DNA of 64,000 nucleotides from Tetrahymena thermophila SB210 (lineage: Eukaryota; Ciliophora; Oligohymenophorea; Hymenostomatida; Tetrahymenidae). This document shows, in pieces, positions 1-12,531 of the stretch. The position numbers and the translations under genes were made by a program. The number at the start of each line of letters is the position of its first letter. Positions within the stretch are counted from its first letter, which is position 1. The notes beneath the pieces are model-generated. The model was not told the DNA's origin. It was given only the letters and a program-made list of their open reading frames with translations, and ran no database searches. Where the stretch lies: contig NW_002476363.1 of assembly GCF_000189635.1 (NCBI RefSeq), positions 1-64,000 of the forward strand. The letters are read 5' to 3'.

Positions 1-125
1 CCCAACCCCAACCCCAACCCCAACCCCAACCCCAACCCCAACCCCAACCCCAACCCCAACCCCAACCCCAACCCCAACCCCAACCCCAACCCCAACCCCA
101 ACCCCAACCCCAACCCCAACCCCAA
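1..125. repeat. Telomere, C4A2 repeats
   Basis: About 21 uninterrupted copies of CCCCAA, read as the C-rich strand running inward, start the window (first copy partial) and stop abruptly at 125. This is the telomere repeat of Tetrahymena and related oligohymenophorean ciliates. The array therefore marks a physical chromosome end, and its short length fits a somatic macronuclear chromosome. Confidence 0.98.
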
Positions 126-1306
126 TAGTTTCAAAGATATTTTTTAACTATTAAACAAACAAGTAAATCTATTTGGTAAATAATCATACATTTTTTGGTT
201 GTTTTTTTACCAACCATTAAATGCTAACAAGATAAATTAAAAGCAATAAATTATATTTTTTATCATTTATATTTATTAGAGTTTTAAATCTTTAAATGAA
301 TTTATTTGTTTTAATACTTTTGAAAATTTATTACTTTGTTTGAATTAACTAATTCATTCATTCATTCAAAAAACTATTAAATATTTTATTACATAAAATT
401 AGTTTAAAATTATTTTCATTATTTCAATGAATAATTAAATAAATATATTATTTACTTATTTATTATTTATAAATCATAAATCTACTTTTAACAATGCTAT
501 TTTTGCAGCTCAGTTAATTAATTTAATTTGATACTTTAAATAATTTAATTTTATTTACTTATTAACATTAATACAATATACTTTTAATATTTCCTTTTTT
601 AAAATTATTTTTAAATTTTATTTATAATATTGAATTAACAAAGAAACTATTTGCCTATTGATAATGTATAGATTACATATTTATGTCTAAAAATTGATTT
701 TTAGCAATTCAACTAATTAATTAAATTAAGTATTTTTTAAAATTTAAAGCTGTTTATTTATTTACATTCATTAGCCTTTTAATTAAAAGTTTGTTTAAAG
801 AAAGTATCTTTTGGTTTTTTATGAATTTATTATAGTTTAATTATTTATTATTTTTTACTTATTTATTTGTAAATAATCTTTACTTTAATCTAACTATTCA
901 AATAATTAATTAATTATTTTAAGAATTTTTTATCCTTCTTTAAATATTTTAGTCTAAAAACAAACAAAAGTTTTTCATTTTAAATGAATAAATACAATGA
1001 TTATTACTAATTAATTTTTTCAAATAAATTATTAGAAAGATTTCATTCAAATTCTATTTATTTTTTAATTCATAAAGCTTTAAATAGAAAAAAAAGAAAT
1101 TCAAGATCAATTGAAAATAATTTAAACTTAGTAAATTAATAGGTATTTCTGATTATATATAGGTTGCTTGCTTATATACTTAGTTAATTAATTCAAAATA
1201 TTTATTTGGGAGATTTAATTTTTCTTTTTTAAATAGCAACGTAATTTGAATTATTATTTAATATATATAAAAAAATTTATCAATTCAAAAAAAAAAATTT
1301 TAGAAA
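126..1306. other. Subtelomeric gene-free DNA
   Basis: Very A/T-rich, low-complexity sequence separates the telomere from the first gene. I see no open frame of note in the ciliate code, no tRNA and no tandem repeat. It must hold the promoter of the 1307 gene, but no specific motif can be named. Confidence 0.7.
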
Positions 1307-4117
1307 ATGATTCTTGATTAAGAAAATCTTGTTAGATTATTCGGAAAAAGAAACGAAAAGATCAAAATGACTGGTCTTTCTATTAAACAATATATAACTA
1401 ACAGTGTTATTAAAACAGAAGTTATACAGAAATTTGAATTTGAAGAATCGATCATTGTTATTTTCAAGGATAATCCTTATAGAAAGAAATTCAAAATTCA
1501 CCTTGGAGAAAAATTTATAAAATCAAGGCTCGAAGAAAGAGCTATCTTTGCAAAATAGGAGAATGTGGTTATTAGCAAAGACAAGTTTTTCATGAAATAC
1601 TAAGATTATAAAATGATTGAGTTGGAAAAAATTCCAGAACCCAAGGGAGAAAATCAAGAGATAACTGTTAGCTTTACTGAAATCGGGAGTGTTATGCCTA
1701 AGTTTAGTTGCATGTATTTTAATATGATTAAGATCTTTTCAAATGAGATAATTGAAGATTTGCAGAGTTATAATTTGAACATTTATTTAAACATGTCATC
1801 TCAAATTGATTTTATAAAAGTTTATAGCAAAGCTGATACAAAAATAACTTTTTACAACCACAAAAAGAGCGCTTCAATTGTACAGATAAATCTTAAGACT
1901 ATGGAAGAGTGTCTATTATATTACAGGCATCAAAATATTAATATCCCTTAAATTTCATTTGGGAAAGAAAAGGATAGGCAAACTATTATCATGATTGACT
2001 ACCTTCCTCCATTCAATCCTGAAAAAGACTATAGGCAGTGCATTAAAAATAACCCTGAAGTAAATAGCTTAGAAAATTAAAAAGACAGTGATCATTCAAT
2101 GGAAAGTGTTGAATTTTGCATTGTCATGGATACAAGCTCTAGGAATGGTCAAAGGAAATACGACTGCAATCAAATGCAATTTCTGTTAACTTAGACTCTA
2201 TAAAAGATTTAAAACACGATTCTACAGAAAAACAATAACAACAATAGCAGCGAAAGTAACAATGAAGTTTAAAATAATAAAAATAAGACAAAATAAGTTA
2301 ATTATATTAATTTTTCATTTTTGGATGAATGTGGGTGGAATCAACAGTACTTCAAAATGAAAGAAAATACTATAGAAGAACTTTCAATAATAAAAAACGA
2401 AATAATGCCAAAAATAGAATGGAAGAACGAAGAATCTGATTTCATTTCGTTTCTTGACAACTTTACTATTGTTTAAAATTCTATGAATATACCTAAAGTC
2501 TTATTTTTAATTACTTAATGCTAATGGATAAGCTTTGACGAGAGTGTAGAGCACCTCAGTCAGTTGAGAAAATAAATTAATTAAAACCAACCCTAGATAT
2601 AAATTGGATAAAACAATCTTTCTGATTCAAAAACAGCTACTGATGATTAAATATAAAAAAAGTAAGCAAATAACCCAATGAACAATATTTTAGATGTATT
2701 TATTTTATACCATGGTGAAGATAGCTATGCATAAGAATAACTTAAAAAAGCTGTTTCCAGTCAAAGGTTCTTTACAAAAAATAATATTGACACTCCAGAG
2801 TTTCCTTAACAAGATTTGTTCTACCTAAAGAAACACTCTGATTTTTACCTTGAAGCGAATCGTGAAAATATCGAATTTTCAACTATACCGCTGTAAGTAA
2901 AATAGTCTGAGTAAAAAAGCAAAATACAAGTCAAATATAATTAAATATTTTAGCAATTTATCTTCCTCGAGCTTGGAACATCCGCTTTAAAAGGCAACCT
3001 AAATTATTTTGATGGTAGGACTAGATAAATTTGCTAAATTCCTATAGAGTTCTCCAAAAATAAAAAAAAAGATAAAGCAGATTCTTTCCTTGAAAGTGAT
3101 GATATTGCCATGATTGGCTTAATCAAATTATTCTAATCAGATGAATTAATCGAGTAAAGAGAGCTAATGAAAAATATGTCCATACGAAATCATATTCACT
3201 CCCCAATTACATAAGAAGTCTTCTGCATTTATGATTCATCTAATGAAAATTATTCTAGTGACGCAAGTGTTAAAGAAATCTCCTTCAATCCTTCGTAGTT
3301 ACAAACCCTAAATTAAAATAATCACTCTATCTCTTCAAGAATGCCATCAGTTATAAAGTACGAAGCACCTAAAGCAGATTTGTTTAAGCCACTAACTACT
3401 CAGACAAATAGCTAAAGCTACACTTTAAACTAAATTGAGTTAAAGTCAAAGCAAATTATATCTGAACTGATTCACAAAAAATTAGAAAGAGAAAAAAAAC
3501 TAAACGAAAAGAATAAAAAATATCTTGACTTTAATCTATCAGCCGAATAGTAATTAATCAATTCATATAAATTATTTTATCTAACATAATTAATTTTTTA
3601 ATATAAATAATAAATTATATTTGTTTTAATTTCTTTCCAAATTTAATTAATTAATTAATTTATTCTTTTTTATTAATTAATTAAATTTATTGATAATAAA
3701 TAAATTTAAATTTAAAAATAATCTTATTGAGATTCATTTTATTAAATTTAATTTATTAATAGGTATAAAACGTTAGCTATGAAGAAAGTGAAGACTATTG
3801 TTGATACTTAAGAACTATCAGGATGCTGGAAATACAATGAGAGTTTATTGTTCCTATTAAAATACTCCAAAGAAGATTTCTTTACCCTAAAGAGAAGAAT
3901 TTCTCATAGATCTGAGCCTCACATTGACTCATTAATAATGACCTCTATCATTTTAATTGAACTTAAAATGAGATTTTCAGAGTACTTCAAATACTGGGAA
4001 TCTTGTTAAATTAAATCCACAAATTGGATTGACGAAAACTTTCCTAATCAAATATATATCAAAGCTTTCAGAATTGCAAGAGAATTACATGACTCAAAAG
4101 CAAACAAAAAAAGTTGA
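1307..4117 (+). CDS. VIT/VWA domain protein (VWA5A/PARP4-like, degenerate MIDAS)
   Basis: Exons are 1307-3549 and 3763-4117, joined across a 213-bp GT...AG intron; the product is 865 aa using TAA/TAG as Gln. Residues 110-240 resemble a VIT (vault/inter-alpha-trypsin) domain, with beta-rich text leading into a motif like IDYLPPF. A von Willebrand A-like domain follows: a strand FCIVMDTSS near residue 271, then PKVLFLIT about 115 residues later, at the place of the usual FLLTDG strand. The metal site DxSxS is incomplete: D275 and S277 are present but position 279 is Arg. The C-terminal exon has SGCWKYNESLLFLL and a late tryptophan-containing helix (NWIDENFPNQ) like the tail of VWA5A/PARP4 proteins. 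The start is the first ATG in the open frame, about 1.2 kb from the telomere. Family assignment is by recalled architecture; any role in protein complexes is inference. Confidence 0.72.
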
Positions 4118-4965
4118 TAGTTGCTTGGTTTTTTGTTAAATAAATGATATGATGTTTTTCTATTTTTTTATTTATTTATCTATATATCTAAATAAATAAC
4201 TAAATATCTTATTACTATTCACTCATGAATAGTTTCTGTTTGTTTATTATTTTAGTTAAAATAATAAATTAATTTCTTACAAAAAATAAATGATAAAATA
4301 TTTAAAATAATAAATAAGTAATTAATTATATGGGATACATATTTAAATAGTTATATATAATTTAATTTATTGTTTGTATTTTACCTTTATTTAGTAATCA
4401 AATACTTAATTTATTAAAATATTTACAAATTTTTTTACAAATCAATTTTTTAATTTAAAAATTATTGTAAAATTTTGCTAAAATAAATAATTTTATATTA
4501 AGTAAAAAATAATAATTTGAGCCAATAAGCAACTTAAATATTATTTAAATAAATAAATATTTTATTAAAATTTTAACTTTTGCTATGATTGTTAATTAAT
4601 TTCTTATTGTTTTAATTTTTTCCTACACTTATTATTTCTAGCTCGCTATTTATATTTTTTTCACATTTAAAAATTGAAAAGAAATTTGTGGAAATAATGT
4701 GAGCTTAAGGTTTATTCAGGTTATGATTTAGCATAATAGCTGCTTATTAAATATAATTGAAAAACTAATTTAAATTTTATATTCATTGTTCAATAATATA
4801 AACTATTTAGTTTGCTTTTTGCTTTAGTTTTTAGTTTAATATTTATTAAAGGAGAAGATAAAAGCATAAATGAAAATTTTACACTTTTTTGATAGAATAT
4901 GTTGAAAAAAAACGTTTTTAATCACAAATTTACACACACAAAAATAAATTTTAATAGAATAAGAT
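4118..4965. other. Convergent intergenic region
   Basis: A/T-rich DNA lies between the stop codons of two convergent genes and presumably holds both 3' ends. The stretch around 4620-4760 is slightly less A/T-biased, but I could not assign it a gene or RNA. Confidence 0.6.
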
Positions 4966-6402
4966 TCAATAAATATGTCCTTAGGAATTATTTGATTATC
5001 TGTAGTTGATATGCAAATCAACAAATAGCTTTTCATAATATTCTTGTGAGGGATTGTCGATTTCTAACTCATGATTATAGAAAGTAACTTCGTAAATAAG
5101 TTATTGCTTTGTTGGTTGAATAATGAAGCGTACATTTTTATTAATAGATAAATTATCATAATCAATTAATTTGCTGTTTTTGCTGTTGAAATCAAAGGCA
5201 TGGAAACTAAATTTTAAGTTTTTAGAAGAGTGGCCCTACATTTCAATTATAAAGAATAAAATATTATCAATGAAAATGTGTTGAATAATTTAGAAGTCAA
5301 GAGACATTTCCTTTAAACTGGGAGTTACTATTTGCTGTCTTTCAAATATATCAAAATTTATTCTTTTATTTGCTGAGTTGAGCATATTAAATTGCATGTC
5401 CTTTATCACTTATATTTCTCCAGACTTTAAAATTACTAAAATGCAGTTTGCCATTTCCTAATTCTAAGACTCATCAAGAAAATCTGCAAATAATATCTAG
5501 TCTTAGAATTTAAACTATTATTTTTCCCACAAAACACATTCGTAAACATTTAAAGTTTTTGTCTCTCTGCAAACAGTTAAAAAGTTCAATCCACTACGAC
5601 TGAAAGACATGTGTGATATGCTCTTTTAATTAGTATTTCTCTCAAAAATTTTGTGACAAAATAGATCTAAAATGTAAATTTTTTGAGAGATAGCATTTGA
5701 AAAAATAAAGTATTTCCCATCGCGACTGAATCTACCTATTTCTGCATTGTAACCGTTGTATTATTTAATAATATCGAGTTGATAGCAACTCTTTTCAGCA
5801 TTTAATACCTATCTAATCAAACGCAATGAATTCCTATTAGAAGCAACTAAAATTTCTGAGAATTTGTAAGAAGGTGCAATGAATTAATAATTGCTATCGT
5901 TTTCTAATATAAAAAGATTCTTTTGGTCATATTAATTTCCTTTTTTTTGATAATTTTCATGTAAGATGATTCTGGATTTATGAATGACAGCTACTTTTCC
6001 TTGCTTATTAAACTCAAAACATTGTAAATCTCTATCTCTGCTGTCAAGAACTCTTTCCACCTGAGAAACGCTAAGCAAAGACCATTCTCTCATTAAATAT
6101 AAAACGCGAGAGTATATCATCTGCCAGTTCAGAGATTTGCAATCCTTTTTGGCAACATTGCAAACCAAATATTGATAAGGATCGCTAAGTACTTTTAAAG
6201 AATCCTTCCATTCTAAGGGCTTGAGCATATTCATGTGAAAATAAGGATCTTTTTCATTGGGATTAAGAACTTCTTAAATTTAATTTTCAGGGAAAAATAT
6301 TTAATAATTAGGCTTCTAATTTTGATTCTACTATAGCTCATTTTCTATTAACATTTCTTCATTCTCGAAATCATCTAATTCCATGTCTACCTCTCCGTTC
6401 AT
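4966..6402 (-). CDS. WD40-like beta-propeller protein, unrecognised
   Basis: A single intron-free frame of 478 aa runs from ATG at 6402-6400 to TGA at 4968-4966. The N-terminal 45 residues are acidic and Q/N-rich. Two successive segments in the middle, IGRFSRDGKYFIFSNA ending in IYILDL and ISHMSFSRSGLNFLTV ending in LNVYE, have the spacing and strand pattern of WD40 blades. Weaker repeats lie around them. No other domain, signal peptide or membrane segment is visible. It could be a substrate-receptor or scaffold type of propeller, but I do not recognise the family. Its only close neighbour is the convergent VWA gene. Confidence 0.65.
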
Positions 6403-7924
6403 TTCTACTTTAATTATTTCCTTATTAATTAATTAATTAATTGCTAAACAAATCAATAAATTTTGCGTCTCTATAACTTATTTTTTTCTTAATTCAAATT
6501 AAGATATTTTTAAATTAATTCAATTTTTACCAAATTAAAAATATCCTTATTACTTTCTTTATTTTCAATCAAAAAAAAAAAACACTACACTCTACTACAC
6601 TACCAAAACAAACAATTTATTTTATTAGTATGCTTAGTAAATGGTAGCAATAAATATATATATCAATAAATCAGCCACTTAGAAAGTTTACTAAACGTAT
6701 CTAATTCTATTAAATTTTAGTGTAAAATAATTAAATAAATAAATAATTAATCTAATTAAGTTTAAATATAATTTTTATTGGTGTAAAAAACTCATAAACA
6801 TTTTTATAAATAATATATATTTTTAAACTAAATAAAAATGGACTGTAAAAAAATTTAATGACACACATTAAACAAAGAAAAAACTAATTCTATTATTTTA
6901 TTTTGTAAATCATAGCAATAAAGAAAATCAACCACTAAAAAAAATTTGAAATGTAAATCTATCTATCTATCTAATTATATGAAATTGAAATGTCAAATAA
7001 ATTGTTTTATGAATGCAAAAATTAGAATAATAACCTAATAAAAAATTATTATTCTAAGAATTGAATTAATTAATTAAACTCTAAAATGAATTAACTAGTA
7101 AATTTGAATGACTGATGAAGTAAGAAAGAAAGTAAGTAAGTAAGAAAATATATTAATTTTAAATGGATAAATCAATATTTAAAAGATTATTAAGTAAAAA
7201 ATATTGAAAAGAAATAAATATTTAAAAAAATGAAGTATAAGTATATATTAAAAATTGTCTGTCTAAGGCATTATTATACAATATGCATTTATTTCTGTTA
7301 ATTAAAATAATTTTTTATTAATTAAATTAAAGGACTATTATAGTTTAAATTAATTCATATCTAAAATTTCTGAAAAAAACAAAGAAATCTAAGCAATTTC
7401 TAAATCGATATTTGAGATTAAAATAAAATTTAATAAAATAAAAGAATATAGATAAATTTAATTTATGAAAAAATAATTAATTACATTTTTAAGTTATACA
7501 AAGAATGAATATAGCTAAAACTTGGTTATTTAAAAAAATAAATACTAATTAATAAGATTTATAAGCAATACTTTAAGAAATGAGACATTTTAACAAAAAT
7601 ATTTTTAAGGCTAAAACTTTTTTTATTTTGATTATTCATCCTGCTATAATTTTAAAAAGATTTTTTAACTTATTTATAACAAAAATGATATTATTTAATT
7701 AAATTCAATCTTAATACAAAATAAAAAATATTGAATTAAATAAATAAATAATCATCCCTCAATTTAAACAATGCATTAATTAAGACTATATATACATGCA
7801 TGCATAATATTTCTTATTAATTCTTTAAGAACAGTATAAATAAAAGTTAAATTTACTGAGATCATATTTATAAAAAACTAATTAATTTTATTTATTTATT
7901 TAATTAATTAATTAAATAAATAAT
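6403..7924. other. Gene-free A/T-rich DNA
   Basis: About 1.5 kb of low-complexity A/T sequence with short TTAA-type runs. I see no coding frame or RNA gene. Confidence 0.6.
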
Positions 7925-10900
7925 TCAACAATTTTATTTTTTTTTGGATTTTTTAAGATTTTTTAGTTTTTGTCTAACATATTTAAAGTGTCTATTCAAA
8001 GCGGATTTTAAATTTCCGTTTGGGTAGTAGTATTTATAATCTTATTATTTATCCAAATACCATTAAAAGTTTTCTTCAGCAGGTTCTAGAATTTTGTTTT
8101 ATTTAAAATTTATTATTTTGCCTGTTAATGAAACTTTGAAGTCATGCTGCTGTACATTTTCATTTTTAATTTATGTTTCAACTTTTTTAATTTTCCTTAT
8201 TTCATTTTTTTTTTCTGATAAAAATAAGGAACAATTATCTTCCTCACCATAAATTAGTTAAGAATTTGAAATAACCACATTCTTAGGTGTTAATTAAAAT
8301 TAGATATTAGGAATTCGTTGACATTCTCCAATAGCTTTATCACTCTATTTATTTATTAATAAAATTCGTTTAATATTTTTCATTTATTTTTTTCAAATTA
8401 ATTTAGTTATTTGGCAAATTAATTTTAATAATCAAAGTTTGCATTTTGGAAATGCATTTAAAAAAAATATTTTTCAAGAGTTATATAGTATACTGTAGGA
8501 TCTCACTCCTATATTAAGATTGATCCCACTCACCCATACATATATACCTCTTTATAATCAAAAAAATTTTGGGTCTTAATTAATATAAGGGCCTTAAATA
8601 AATGGGAGAACTTATGGTATATATTTAGTTAGTTAGTTAAATTAATATTTCATTTTTAATTTAATGAAACAAACAAATCCATTTTTTATATTTTTTATGC
8701 ATTACACTAAAAGAGCAATTTAATGGGCTCTAATTTTGTTTTAATGTGTCTGCAAAGTATTTTTATCGTCCATTCATATGCATAATTTAAGGTGAGCTAT
8801 TCAATTCATCCATTTTTGTTGTTTCTCTCTTAGAAAATTTACTGCTCTTTAGTCTTTTCTTATTAGCATCTTTTTAATCCCTTTTGTTTTTTTGTTCTTC
8901 ATCACAATTTTAGTCAGAAATTATGCTTTTAATCATATTTTAATCTTCTTCTTCTTAGGCTTCTTTGAGGGAGACTTAGTTGTGCTCATTTTAGATTATA
9001 TTCAAAGAAGATTCTTAGGAAAAATTGTATGAACATTCATTTTCAATTTCTTGATGATAATCTTACTCTTTCTCAAACTAGTTTTCTTGTATGAAAGCCC
9101 TAAGAGAATCACGTATATTAATGTTGTTAGATTTTGAATTAATAGTTAAAAATCTTCTGTTAACTTTCTTTCTGTCTTAATCTTTGCTCTTAGTAAAAAT
9201 TTACTTTAAAGAGCAGTGCTATTTATTAAAGAAAACAAAGGGACATTAAGTTTCCTAGTGAGTCTTCTAATTGCAGTACAGACAAGAATAGTTTATATCC
9301 TAAAAATTTGCATCATTGATCAATCGATCTTTAATTTGACAGAATATTTAAAAGTCTTTATCAAACTTTGAAAGAGAGTTAATGAAACTTTCCCTTTTTA
9401 TTTTGATGATTTTTGTAAAATCCAAAGATTTAATATTGTAATCCCTATTTAAACCTGTAAAAAAGTGATAAGCACCAACTATACCATTTTTCTTCACACT
9501 AAATAGTTTAGTCTACTTTTCTTCTTAAAACTAGTCTCTTGACTTTGTAATCTCCACTAAAATACATTAAAAAAGTTGTTAAATACTATCAAAATGATTT
9601 TAAAAAATAACTTAAAAGTAAATTAATTAATTAACAAATTAACTTGCATTTTTTGGTATGAATTTAATAGATAAAAAAAGAAATCACAAATAAATAAAAT
9701 TTTTAATTAAATTTAAGAGTAATTTGTTTGTTTTGGAATTAATTAAATGGGATATTTATTTTACATTTTCCTTAAACTATAAAAATTAGTGAGTTATCTT
9801 AAGAAATATCGTTGTACTGAAGGTGAACCATCTAGTTGGGAAAGTAAAAAGCTTCTTCGAAAGAGAGATGGAGCTCAGCAAGTGCTTCTTATGAGAAATT
9901 ATTCTTTATTATCGGAATATGAGATAATATTTATTGATTATATTCTTCTTGGAGCTATTCATTCAATTCTTTGGATATTTTGGTCAAAACCTATTCAGTA
10001 TCTTCTTCAAATTTTTTTAAATTATTTTCATAATAGTATTCAATATCGTTATTCACTTTTTTTTGCAGATTACTTTATAATTAAATTATTAATTTTTTAT
10101 TATTAATTGATTGAATTTATTTTACTTTGATATCTTTTTTTGTCTCATGTATTCATTTATTATATTTAGATCTTTCCTTTTGTTCAAATCTTTTGTATCC
10201 AATTCTTCTAAAATAATTCCGATGACATTCAATATATATGCGAAAATGATATAAATTAACATCATTATAAACGAAACATAAAATTATTATAATGCTGTTT
10301 CTGCTTCATTTGAACCTGTTGTCATCAAAGTTAATGCCCAAAATATTGCCTTTTAATAAAGCTTCCACCAAGCCTAATCATCACTGGATTCTCCATACCA
10401 TGTTGATGGCTCTCCTAAATATTCTAGCTCTATTGTCCCAATTATGTAATAGAAGCAAGCTATTATATGTCCGATAAGAAAGAGCTTCACAATAAGATTT
10501 GCTAGCTGGATTATGTAATAATTTTAGAAAGTCATGACAAAGTACTTTTATATATAATCAATGTCTTCAAAAATGTTTTTAAATTTGATTAAGACGAGCA
10601 GCTTTAAAAAAACTTAGCTTTCTTCCTATCTGATTGGAATTATTGCAGTAATTAAAAAAAGAGGGACAGCATCAAACAGAAACCTCTTTTTTATGTATCT
10701 AGTAAAAATCAATTTTCTATTATTTGTAACACTTAATTTGTTTATGTAAATGCTTGTGTTGAGCTTTATTAGAATTTCTAGAAACCAAACAAAAGCAGTA
10801 ATATGATTATAAAAAGAGCATATGTCTTGAGGAACTTTGAAAATTCCAAACAGAGTGTAAAGAATAAAAAACATTGTATTGTAAAAGCAGAAGAAAAAAG

Positions 10901-11639
10901 AGATAAAGAAATGAATAATTCCGTCTGGATTAATTAGAGGCACATATGAAAATATCTTCATTAAAGATTATATTACTTACAGATACTCGTTTATTTTGTA
11001 TAGCAAATAAACAAACTTATTGCTTTTGTCTTCGTAAATATCACTTTTATCTTTTATGTGCTTTCTAATGCTTTTCTTCTCAAAGTAGAATTTTCTGCCA
11101 TTATCAGTAAACAGTTAATTGAAATACAGGATCTGCTTTTTTATCTTTTGCAAAAGCTTCAGATTTATTTAAAATGAAATTTATGACTAATTAACGCGAT
11201 ATGATCCGTTATTAATCTAATGCTTGCTCTACAAAAAAATGGAGTTTTTATTACCTTCCTATTAAACCCTATTGCATACATTTAGTGTTTGCAATGAAAC
11301 CATTTGATCACTTCTTTTTTTGAATGAAGAGCTATTATCCTACTATTTTATTTTTAGTTCATTGAAGTTTTCATTAGCATTTTAGATATAGATAGAATTT
11401 TGAGATATGATTCTCACTTTACTAGTCAATGGAATATGTCTTTAGCTGTTGTTGTAATTAGCTTAAGCACAATTGTCTAAAATTTATAATTCAGTACCAT
11501 TTTAAATATAATTAGAAGCATCGCACTGAATTTAACTCGCATGAATTTCAGATTCATTTTTATCATTGACTAGCTTGAGTTTTACATTTTGATCTCCGTT
11601 CGAATTACTTGTATCATTAGAAGATTTATTCAAAATCAT
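7925..11639 (-). CDS. Cyclic-nucleotide-gated-type cation channel, array copy A
   Basis: Exons on the minus strand are 11639-10126, 10072-9765, 9556-8706 and 8344-7925 (introns 53, 208 and 361 bp), giving 1030 aa. After a Q/N-rich cytoplasmic N-terminus come six membrane segments; S1 is near residues 240-262. The S4-like helix (VFLKLLVLIKFKNIF) has only a few lysines, so voltage sensing is probably weak. The pore reads ALTLMTTGSNEAET (residues 435-448), without the GYG of potassium channels and closest in look to CNG pores. A CNBD spans exons 2-3, recognisable by NGVVGAYHFFTGLNRDY-type text. A CCHC knuckle (C699, C702, H707, C712) follows, then a charged tail ending in a Lys-rich run. It is the most diverged of three tandem paralogs. 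Substrate ion and ligand are not deducible. Confidence 0.85.
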
Positions 11640-12531
11640 GCTTTTTAAAACAATAGGTTTTCCTTTTAATTGTTTATGATTAATTAATAACTTACTTCTT
11701 CTCTCAAATTAAACTAATTTTTTTTATTAAAAAAAGTTTTTTTTTTTTTGAATTATTTATTAAAGTAAGTTCATATAAAGTTAAATATAATTCTTATCAG
11801 CTAGCTGGACAATTTATTTAATTAACTTCTGAAATTGTAAGCAGTAAAATCTAAAAATACTGAAAAAAATTTAGAAGATTAAATTAAAATTCTTTCAATA
11901 TTAAAAAGGAAGTAAAAAAGATAGATATGATTTATACATGCAAACTAAAAAATCAATCAATATAATGAAAAACCTAATTTAATTAATTAATTAACTATTT
12001 TCCATCAAAAGGATATTAAAATTTTTTTTATTTAATATTTATGCTTGTTTAGTTAGCCTTAATAAATATTATTTGTATATTATATTTATAGTTTTATTTG
12101 AGGTTTAGCTATAAAGCCAAAAAAAAAATTAATTTTTTAAAGGTGATAAATTTTTTTGGATTTCTATTGCAACTTTACATTTCTTAAAATTTATTACTTC
12201 TAAAATAATTATTACAAAAACTTTTTATATACTTACTTCCTTACTTAAAAAAAAATCATTAAAAACTTAATGGAAATTTTTTAATATTTCTTTAAATAAA
12301 TAACTAAAAAAAAGCAAAGTAAATTTTGAGTAAACTTAATTGAATTAACATTTAACAAAATTTAATTCTATTTTTTATTATTATTAATTAACTAAATAAA
12401 ATGAAAAATAAAAAGAGATAATATTTTTCACTTTTGTATTTTTATTTGTTTTTCGAGAAATGTTGAATGCTAAATGTCAAAGAAAAACGTTGAATTCAAA
12501 TTCTGAATTTATTTTTGTAATTTAAATAAAT
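11640..12531. other. Spacer between channel copies A and B
   Basis: A/T-rich spacer of about 0.9 kb between copy A's start codon and copy B's stop codon. Nothing codes here by eye; it probably holds the copy A promoter and copy B 3' end. Confidence 0.6.

Noticed and set aside
1367..1951. Two short separate standard-code genes at 1367-1558 and 1613-1951
   Set aside because: They are fragments of one long frame once TAA/TAG are read as Gln, which is clear from the telomere type and from all other genes.
8490..8560. Less A/T-rich stretch in intron 3 of channel copy A as an intronic RNA gene
   Set aside because: Only a 5-bp stem (TAGGA/TCCTA) is visible and nothing similar occurs in the introns of copies B and C.
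9789..10106. Plus-strand ORF of 105 aa (and its relatives near 14365 and 21162)
   Set aside because: It is the antisense shadow of channel exons and introns on the minus strand. Only the minus strand gives recognisable channel, pore and CNBD text.
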